IMG/VR virus record: IMGVR_UViG_3300048691_000203
Span: 1-64,000 of that record
DNA: 64,000 nucleotides
From: a virus
Reading direction: 5' to 3' (one strand)
Below are positions 50,371-56,666 of the stretch, one piece after another. A program made the position numbers and the translations under genes. The notes beneath the pieces were generated by a model. That model was not told the origin of the DNA and searched no databases. It saw only the letters and a list, made by a program, of their open reading frames with translations. The stretch's first letter is position 1; every line of letters starts with the position of its first letter.

Positions 50371-50378
50371 TATTTATG
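50371..50378 (-). promoter_or_regulatory. Late promoter-like octamer CATAAATA (leftward)
   Basis: Minus-strand CATAAATA, one base from the consensus, 36 bases before the remnant gene. It is divergent to the sheath promoter at 50408. Confidence 0.5.
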
Positions 50379-50407
50379 CGATAGTCTATACAAAAATCAT
50401 GAGGGTA

Positions 50408-50415
50408 TATAAATA
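50408..50415 (+). promoter_or_regulatory. Perfect late promoter octamer TATAAATA (tail sheath)
   Basis: Exact late consensus 31 bases before the sheath start. Confidence 0.8.
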
Positions 50416-50445
50416 ATACCGCCCAAACTATAAAGGAATTTTAAC

Positions 50446-52563
50446 ATGGCATCTTTGGTATCCCCTGGTGTAATCACGACTCTGACAGATGAGTCGATGT
50501 ACATCCCTGCCGTAGCAGATACGGTCCCATTGTTCTTTATCGCTACTCAAGAAGATAAATTGCAATCTGACGGCATCAACACAGCCCTCGGTACAGTCGA
50601 ATCTAATGTCGTCCGTACAATTACCTCTCTCACTCAATCGCTGCAAGTATACGGAATACCATCATTCTTGAAAGCTGCAAACGGTAGCCCACTGCACGGC
50701 TCTGCATTGAATGAGTATGGTCTGTATACCCTTAATCGTTACCTAGGAATTGGTGACCTTGCGTACGTAATTCGTGCAAACGTCAATCTCCAAGACAACT
50801 ACACTGTAATCAGCTCACGCTGGGCTCTGAAAGTAGCAACTGCCGCTGCTGAATTGACTGCCCTATCAGACGCGTACCTTGCATCTTATAACATGCAGAA
50901 TGGCTACAATGTTGGTGATGTTGGATTCCGCGACACTGTCAGCAATGCAGAATTATTGACATTCACTCAACAAGTGATGCAACCTATATTCTCAGAGAAC
51001 ACATTTGCTCGCGCAGAGTTTGACTTCTATGATGACTCAGCTACTCCTGCACTGACAACCGCTGGCTTTCAAGGAATTGATTTCACTGCCGGTTTGACGA
51101 CACCAACGCTGCCAACTGGTCTCAACAACAATGCGAGTGTGTACACAGCATCTATTGTTGTAAACGGCGTGCCACGCTTGATTTCGCTGATCGGAGCAAA
51201 CGCACAAAACTTTACCAACTTGTTGATCCAAGTCAATGCAGACTTAGCTGGAACAGCTAATATTGCAATAGTCGGCGGCAACTTAGTAGTCACAAGTACT
51301 GCTGTGGGTTCACTGAGCTCAATTGTAATCAATGATACTAACTTATTCTCTAGCCTGAATGGTTACAATTCACTGGGTGTGCCAATCGCTGGAGCAACTG
51401 CTGATACAAGCATTGATGTGTACGCTAATGGCTTCAACCAACCCTATACTACACAGTACATGGGCTACAATGGAGCAATTACAGCATGGGCACTGGCAGG
51501 ACCAGGTACAGGATCAGTAGCATCAGAATGGACACCAGCAGAAGCGGGCGCATTCTTGATTGATGCTGCTACCGAATACAATCAAACGATTATATTTGCC
51601 AACAATACTACACTTGGTGCAACAGATGCTATTAAGCGTGCGTCAATTGTCACCGCACTTCAAGCCGTTGTTAATAGCAATCAAGAAATTCGCTCTGAAT
51701 TGTTTGAATACAATATCATCATCTGCCCAGGTTTTCCCGAACTCGCTGATGATCTATTGACACTGTGTGAAGACATTGGTGAAGAGGCAATGGTTATCGG
51801 TGAAGTTCCTTTCAACTTGACACCTGAGCAAGCGGCTAACTGGGGTAATGCACCAGCAACATCAGCATCGAGCCGTAGAGTGCATCGTCAAATTGCGTAT
51901 TACTACCCTCACGGCATGGGTACCAATGTAGACGGAGCAGATGTATTTGTGCCAGCTTCAGCAATCGCCCTGCGGACTTACACTTACAACGATGCTAAAG
52001 CAGAGTTGTGGTTTGCTCCAGCTGGTGTGCACCGCGGTCAGGTAACAGGTATCACTAGAATTGGTCACGTGACAGGGACACTGGGTGGCCCAACAACATT
52101 CGTTGATATTGCTTTGAACAAAGGCCAACGCAATGCACTGTATCAGTACTACACCAATATTAACCCTATCGCAAACATGCCAGGTAGAGGTATGTTAGTG
52201 TTTGGCCAAAAGACATCTCAGAGCTATGCATCTGCGCTGGATCGCGTCAACGTTGTTCGGTTGTGTGCTTATATCAGACGTCAGGCACGTAAGCTTGGCT
52301 TCAGCTATTTGTTTGAGCCGAATGACCAAATCACACGCAACAACTTCAAGTCAGCTATCGAAGGAATGTTGAAAGACATCCTGGTGAAACGTGGCTTGGT
52401 CGATTACATCGTGGTGTGTGACACTAGTAACAACTATGGAATTCGAATCGACAGACATGAGTTGTACTTAGATATTGCAATTAAACCAATGCTGGCCGTA
52501 GAATTTATCATTATTCCCGTACACGTTGTTGCGCAAGGTGCTGAGATGATCGTGAATACCTAA
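50446..52563 (+). CDS. 18: Tail sheath protein, gp18-like
   Basis: The 705-aa product fits the contractile sheath family (T4 gp18: 659 aa). Its N-terminus reads LVSPGVITTLTDES, and the C-terminal part contains NVVRLCAYIRRQARKLGFSYLFEPND and the final strand-forming IIIPVHVVAQGAEMIV used for handshake contacts between subunits. The central 250 residues form an extra outer domain. It has its own perfect late promoter, an AAGGAATT ribosome site and tandem terminators, so it is a high-output single-gene unit, separate from the tube gene 22 kb away. Confidence 0.92.
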   Translation: MASLVSPGVITTLTDESMYIPAVADTVPLFFIATQEDKLQSDGINTALGTVESNVVRTITSLTQSLQVYGIPSFLKAANGSPLHGSALNEYGLYTLNRYLGIGDLAYVIRANVNLQDNYTVISSRWALKVATAAAELTALSDAYLASYNMQNGYNVGDVGFRDTVSNAELLTFTQQVMQPIFSENTFARAEFDFYDDSATPALTTAGFQGIDFTAGLTTPTLPTGLNNNASVYTASIVVNGVPRLISLIGANAQNFTNLLIQVNADLAGTANIAIVGGNLVVTSTAVGSLSSIVINDTNLFSSLNGYNSLGVPIAGATADTSIDVYANGFNQPYTTQYMGYNGAITAWALAGPGTGSVASEWTPAEAGAFLIDAATEYNQTIIFANNTTLGATDAIKRASIVTALQAVVNSNQEIRSELFEYNIIICPGFPELADDLLTLCEDIGEEAMVIGEVPFNLTPEQAANWGNAPATSASSRRVHRQIAYYYPHGMGTNVDGADVFVPASAIALRTYTYNDAKAELWFAPAGVHRGQVTGITRIGHVTGTLGGPTTFVDIALNKGQRNALYQYYTNINPIANMPGRGMLVFGQKTSQSYASALDRVNVVRLCAYIRRQARKLGFSYLFEPNDQITRNNFKSAIEGMLKDILVKRGLVDYIVVCDTSNNYGIRIDRHELYLDIAIKPMLAVEFIIIPVHVVAQGAEMIVNT

Positions 52564-52574
52564 GCTGGAGAATG

Positions 52575-52604
52575 AACGAGAATAGGTGCTCTATTCTCGT
52601 TTTA
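52575..52604 (+). terminator. First sheath terminator
   Basis: AACGAGAATAG (52575-52585) pairs with CTATTCTCGTT (52591-52601), loop GTGCT, then TTT. Confidence 0.8.
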
Positions 52605-52634
52605 AAAAAGGTGTCTCCGGGAGACACCTTTTTT
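52604..52634 (+). terminator. Second sheath terminator
   Basis: AAAAAAGGTGTCTC pairs with GAGACACCTTTTTT across a short CGG loop and ends in the T run at 52634. It directly follows the first hairpin and works in both directions. Confidence 0.92.
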
Positions 52635-52731
52635 GTACCCATCCACTCTGCTGATGATGTTGTCAACAACCAGTTCCCCAAATATACTGAGAGATTCAGA
52701 ATACTCCACACATCCGCGTTATATAACTCCA

Positions 52732-54252
52732 ATGGAACCATCCAAAATTAAATGTGTAATTTGTGGGCATGACGCTCACATCATATCTACAACCCATTTG
52801 AAGAAGCACGGTATCAGTGTAGCTGAATATAAGAAGTCGTACCCAACTGCCCCAACAGCATCAGAATCTTTCAAGCAACAATTAGCAGAACGAAATCGAA
52901 ATCGAAACCGAGAGCTGGTTGGGACAACACGCAGTGATGAAGTTAAAGCAGCAATTGCCGACACCAAAAAACAAAAGTACGCTTCAGGTGAAACAACTCC
53001 ATGGAATCTAGGAATTGCAAGAACAGAGGAGCAAAAGCAACACCAGGCGATCACAATGCAGCAACAGTTTGCTTCTGGTAGAGTGCACCACATGCTTGAC
53101 AACCACCACAGTGAAGCTACCAAACAGAAGATAAGTGTGAGCATGAGTGGTAATGTAGTAGGAGAGGCGACTAAACAGAAGATGAGAGAGTCTGCTGCGA
53201 AACGGCGGAATTCTGGTATTACTCACCCCAAAGCTCAACATATCCCAGCCGCGGTGATGGATATGTTGAACTCTCGCGATTGGCTATTGGAGCAGCACCA
53301 CGTTCACAAAAAATCCCTGACACAAATAGCTAAAGAGTGTGGAGTCGACCCATCTCTGGTGGCAAGTCGATGTGGCGAATACAACGTTGAAATTAAGCGG
53401 TATCCTGTATCAACTAATGAACGTGAAATTGTGGAATTTTTGGAATCGATAGGAGTGGCTGTCGAGACAAACATAAGAACGATAATTTCACCACACGAAC
53501 TTGATATATCCATCCCCGAATTCAACGTCGCAATTGAGCACTGTGGATTGTATTGGCACTCATCTACCCACAAACACTCACACTACCACGCAGATAAGCT
53601 TGCAAAGTGCACCAACATTGGGGTCAGGTTAATTACGATGTTTGAAGATGAGTGGCAATTCAATAGTGGAGTGGTTAAAGCTAAGTTGGCTCATATTTTG
53701 GGTAAGTCTGACAAACTCGCCACCGCCGCTAGAAAATGTTGCGTTGATATCAACGTATCTGCTGTAGAAAAGAAACTGTTCCTACAAACAAATCACATTC
53801 AGGGAGATGGCCCTGGTAGCATAAACATTGGACTTCGATCTGATGAGGGTGTACTTGTTGCATTAATGTGTTTTGTTAATAAGGGTTCGGGTGTTGCCCT
53901 ATTGAACAGGTTCGCCACCTCGTGTAAAGTTCCTGGTGGATTTAGTAAGTTATTGAAAGCGTTTATAACCCAACACTCTAGCTTTAGTCGTATCGAGTCT
54001 TTTGCAGATCTAAGATGGAGTACTGGTGATCTCTATCGCAACTCAGGATTCAATCTAGCCACCACAATTCGACCAGACTATTACTGGGTCAAAGGGTTAA
54101 TGAGAGAGCACAAATTCAACTTTAGGCACGCTAGATTGAGCACCAGGTTTGAAAATTATGACCCAGAACTAACTGAAGTTGAAAATTGTAATAGCAATGG
54201 ATGGCAGCAATTATATGACTGCGGGAAACAAAAGTGGGTAAAAGTGCTCTGA
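52732..54252 (+). CDS. Homing endonuclease with zinc finger, NUMOD-like motifs, Vsr-like nuclease and GNAT-like module
   Basis: From ATG 52732 the protein has 506 aa. Residues 7-45 form a MucR/Ros-like finger (CVICG...H.....H), followed by NUMOD3-like repeats (HSEATKQKISVSMSGN, EATKQKMRESAAK), a helix-turn-helix (LTQIAKECGVDPSLVASRC), and a Vsr-like nuclease (LDISIPEFNVAIEHCGLYWHSS, then MFEDEW). The C-terminal 170 residues are the module with NHIQGDGPG, LLNRFATSCKVPGG and FADLRWSTGDLY shared with the protein at 35898. It stands directly after the sheath terminators. The upstream in-frame ATG at 52633 overlaps the terminator and is not used. Confidence 0.8.
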   Translation: MEPSKIKCVICGHDAHIISTTHLKKHGISVAEYKKSYPTAPTASESFKQQLAERNRNRNRELVGTTRSDEVKAAIADTKKQKYASGETTPWNLGIARTEEQKQHQAITMQQQFASGRVHHMLDNHHSEATKQKISVSMSGNVVGEATKQKMRESAAKRRNSGITHPKAQHIPAAVMDMLNSRDWLLEQHHVHKKSLTQIAKECGVDPSLVASRCGEYNVEIKRYPVSTNEREIVEFLESIGVAVETNIRTIISPHELDISIPEFNVAIEHCGLYWHSSTHKHSHYHADKLAKCTNIGVRLITMFEDEWQFNSGVVKAKLAHILGKSDKLATAARKCCVDINVSAVEKKLFLQTNHIQGDGPGSINIGLRSDEGVLVALMCFVNKGSGVALLNRFATSCKVPGGFSKLLKAFITQHSSFSRIESFADLRWSTGDLYRNSGFNLATTIRPDYYWVKGLMREHKFNFRHARLSTRFENYDPELTEVENCNSNGWQQLYDCGKQKWVKVL

Positions 54253-54311
54253 ACACAAAACCTACAATTGCATGTGATGAGGATGTCTCGTCGGTGGTTT
54301 GAGCTAGGGGT

Positions 54312-54319
54312 GATAAATA
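54312..54319 (+). promoter_or_regulatory. Late promoter-like octamer GATAAATA
   Basis: One base from TATAAATA, 27 bases before the papain-like peptidase gene. It is the last late-type element in the window. Confidence 0.6.
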
Positions 54320-54345
54320 ATATACACCCTAAATCATACCATACT

Positions 54346-54780
54346 ATGCAGCTAATATTTTGCAAATCACACAACCTCACCAGTAAAATAATATCAGCCG
54401 CAACTTTCAGTAAATGGTCCCACATTGAATTTTATTTTGGACCAACTGTAATTGGATCCAGTGGGCACTATGGTGGTGTTGCTGAGCACCCCACACAGTG
54501 GTTGTTATCCTCACTTGATTATTATGAAATATGTTCAGTTGAAGTCCCACGCGCTGACCTAGCGGAAGAATTCGTCAGGGCACAGTTGGGTAAGAAGTAT
54601 GACTATTCGGCACTGTATGCTCTACCGTTCATTGATCGTGACTGGAGCACACCCGACAAGTGGTTCTGCTCAGAGTTGGTTGCAGCTGCACTAGAGGTCG
54701 GTGGAGTGAATATGTTTAGACGAACCCCAGTGAACCGAGTTACTCCAGCCATGATATACACCTCTCCGCTCCTTACTTAA
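54346..54780 (+). CDS. YiiX/NlpC-P60-like cysteine peptidase
   Basis: The 144-aa product has the permuted papain-like layout of the YiiX/YaeF group: H26 in WSHIEFYFG, a GVAEHP strand, and C108 in KWFCSELVAAAL. These enzymes cut amide bonds in peptidoglycan or lipids; in phages they may be virion or lysis associated. ATG 54346 follows the late octamer; an earlier ATG at 54268 would lie upstream of the promoter. It is the last gene of the late-type region. Confidence 0.65.
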   Translation: MQLIFCKSHNLTSKIISAATFSKWSHIEFYFGPTVIGSSGHYGGVAEHPTQWLLSSLDYYEICSVEVPRADLAEEFVRAQLGKKYDYSALYALPFIDRDWSTPDKWFCSELVAAALEVGGVNMFRRTPVNRVTPAMIYTSPLLT

Positions 54781-54822
54781 CCTAGATTCTCGGAGGGGTG
54801 TAGATAGGATGGAGTCTAATTG

Positions 54823-54850
54823 TTGACCACAAGTGTGCCCTTAATATATG
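54823..54850 (+). promoter_or_regulatory. Sigma70-like early promoter (P0)
   Basis: TTGACC (54823-54828), 16-bp spacer, TATATG (54845-54850). It has the same layout as five downstream promoters but one mismatch in the -10, and precedes the 154-aa gene by about 100 bases. Confidence 0.55.
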
Positions 54851-54951
54851 ATATGTCATCTTGACTACATGGTTGGCTGTTGCCAAAAATTTGCCAAGAT
54901 GCGACATTCTAAATGTTTAACAATACGATCAACTTGTAGAGGAACCCGACT

Positions 54952-55416
54952 ATGAACATCAACCAAATTATGCAGATCTATTCCTGGGACGTCGAATCGA
55001 TGGAACGACTTGATGTATCTGAACTAGACACAGCACTGGTAACTTCACTGAACACACCTGTCCAGTACATCACAACACTCATATTTGATAGCACTGGTAT
55101 ATGTATATTCAATAATGTCACATCAGAAGTGCTTCTAGTGGTTCTAGTTCAGTGTGGATTTGATGTGTATGCCACCCACACCCACCCGATTGATTACATT
55201 CAATCGTATTACGGGAGTGGTTTTAGGATTTGTTCGGAGTCTGAAATATTGGATACACTGTGCCAAATCACTGGTAAGGCTGTAGATGTAATTGTGCCAA
55301 TAGAGATCTCGCCTGAAGATCTGGCTGCCTTGGACGATCTTGCAGCTCAGAGCAATATCACCAGAAATGATGTTGTAACTAAGGCGCTTATTGCCGCTGT
55401 TTCGAGCTACAGTTGA
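54952..55416 (+). CDS. Protein with C-terminal ribbon-helix-helix-like segment (154 aa)
   Basis: The C-terminal 40 residues (PIEISPEDLAALDDLAAQ, then ITRNDVVTKALIAAV) read as a beta strand and two helices of the ribbon-helix-helix DNA-binding type. The first 110 residues are a separate alpha/beta region with no known motif, containing hydrophobic strands (LLVVLVQCGFDVY). It could be an early regulator. AGAGGAA lies 9 bases before the ATG. It opens the early-type region. Confidence 0.5.
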   Translation: MNINQIMQIYSWDVESMERLDVSELDTALVTSLNTPVQYITTLIFDSTGICIFNNVTSEVLLVVLVQCGFDVYATHTHPIDYIQSYYGSGFRICSESEILDTLCQITGKAVDVIVPIEISPEDLAALDDLAAQSNITRNDVVTKALIAAVSSYS

Positions 55417-55435
55417 TGTGAGATAATGCACCCCG

Positions 55436-55463
55436 TTGACCTTACTTGAAATTAGGGTATAAT
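55436..55463 (+). promoter_or_regulatory. Sigma70-like early promoter (P1)
   Basis: TTGACC (55436-55441), 16-bp spacer, TATAAT (55458-55463). The predicted start is near 55470, before the 109-aa gene. Confidence 0.85.
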
Positions 55464-55498
55464 GGACTCATCTGTTGAATAGAACTCAGGAAATTAAG

Positions 55499-55828
55499 AT
55501 GAAACTTGCTCACCTCATTCAACCAGTCTACGAAGACTGTGTTGTCTTACTGAAAAATCTGCAAAATATGCCTGTTGCTGTAACCCGTGAAACTATCAAC
55601 CATGGCGAATCGGGTTTGTTTTTCATGCATGTATTGTTAGATAAGATTTCGAAAAATCGCGCATTTAATGATGATCACCCATGCTTCAGCAATGGAACAT
55701 GGAAACGCTTCTTGCCTTACGACAACCGTGAATATTGCTTTTACTACGTCGATGGGACAAATGACGATCACGTGGACACTTTGCTTCGTGCGGTAAAGAA
55801 AAAGCTTCATGAAAACAACCTGCTTTAA
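55499..55828 (+). CDS. Early protein of unknown function (109 aa)
   Basis: ATG 55499 follows CAGGAAATTAAG; the in-frame start at 55475 lacks a ribosome site. The product is a mixed alpha/beta protein with no recognised motif. It has a typical early unit layout: strong promoter P1, short leader, single gene, then promoter P2. Confidence 0.6.
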   Translation: MKLAHLIQPVYEDCVVLLKNLQNMPVAVTRETINHGESGLFFMHVLLDKISKNRAFNDDHPCFSNGTWKRFLPYDNREYCFYYVDGTNDDHVDTLLRAVKKKLHENNLL

Positions 55829-55858
55829 TAATCCACCAGTCAGAACTCTAAACACGCG

Positions 55859-55886
55859 TTGACCTTGCTCAAAATTAGGGTATAAT
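55859..55886 (+). promoter_or_regulatory. Sigma70-like early promoter (P2), probably leaderless
   Basis: TTGACC (55859-55864), 16-bp spacer, TATAAT (55881-55886). Seven bases after the -10 is the ATG (55893) of the HD gene, which coincides with the expected transcription start, so the message probably has no leader. Confidence 0.85.
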
Positions 55887-55892
55887 AGACTC

Positions 55893-56372
55893 ATGACAAC
55901 AAAAAACCTCACCTCTCCTACTCCAAACGACATGTTATTGTTGGCTGCATTAGCTCACACTGGGCAAGTTGATAAGGCTGGGGCTCCATACATTCGTCAC
56001 CCAATAGCTGTGATGAATCTATTGGATTCGAGTGCAGATGATGAACTTCGTTGTATGGCACTGGGGCATGATTTACTCGAAGATACGACTGTAACTGCTG
56101 AGGATTTAATCGAATATGGGTTTTCGCGGCGTGTCGTTGATGGAATTATTGGACTGACAAAAGTGCCGGGTGAAAGCCGCCGCAAAAAAATGACCAGATT
56201 GACCACATCACCAGATGTTATTCGGGTTAAATTGGCTGACCTACAGCATAATATGGACACGAGTAGATTCCCACTGGATTATGTGCTCACTCCCAAAGAT
56301 GTTGCACGTCTTACTGAATATGTAAAAATGACGGAAGAATTAACCCTCGCCCTTACTGAAAATAAGTGTTGA
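55893..56372 (+). CDS. HD-domain hydrolase, SpoT/MESH1-like
   Basis: The 159-aa product fits small (p)ppGpp hydrolases: AHTGQVDKAGAPYIRHP with H22 and H36, the metal-binding GHDLLEDT (H59-D60, E63-D64), and VKLADLQHN with D116 and N120. MESH1-like enzymes remove the 3' diphosphate of (p)ppGpp, so the phage could blunt the host stringent response; other nucleotide substrates are possible. Translation appears leaderless. The stop codon lies inside the -35 box of promoter P3. Confidence 0.8.
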   Translation: MTTKNLTSPTPNDMLLLAALAHTGQVDKAGAPYIRHPIAVMNLLDSSADDELRCMALGHDLLEDTTVTAEDLIEYGFSRRVVDGIIGLTKVPGESRRKKMTRLTTSPDVIRVKLADLQHNMDTSRFPLDYVLTPKDVARLTEYVKMTEELTLALTENKC

Positions 56373-56396
56373 CTCTAATCAAAATTAGGGCATAAT
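56369..56396 (+). promoter_or_regulatory. Sigma70-like early promoter (P3)
   Basis: TTGACT (56369-56374), 16-bp spacer, CATAAT (56391-56396), followed by AAGAGCAA shared with P4 and P5. Its -35 overlaps the stop of the HD gene. Confidence 0.75.
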
Positions 56397-56435
56397 AGGT
56401 CCCAAGAGCAAGAAAACCAACAAAGGAAATTAAAA

Positions 56436-56657
56436 ATGAAACATGTAATTTATGGTTGCGAACTAAAATTTGTTGTGGTCAATACTTCTGAGTGCGATTT
56501 TGAAGTCTGTGAAGATGGGACTATTAAACGAGAATATGGTGGTGAGTTTACGTTCTCAGGAGTTGACTATTTTGATGATGACTTCATCAATGAAGTCATC
56601 GCTTGTGGTTTAAATTGTTTGAATGCCGTTCCACGCAATCACCCGCACCTTTCGTAG
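56436..56657 (+). CDS. Small acidic early protein (73 aa)
   Basis: AAAGGAAATTAAAA precedes the ATG. The product is acidic (CDFEVCEDGTI, FDDDFINEV) with four Cys and mixed strands. No motif was recognised. It is the first gene behind promoter P3, followed after 9 bases by the 768-aa repeat protein. Confidence 0.6.
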   Translation: MKHVIYGCELKFVVVNTSECDFEVCEDGTIKREYGGEFTFSGVDYFDDDFINEVIACGLNCLNAVPRNHPHLS

Positions 56658-56666
56658 GAAATTAAA

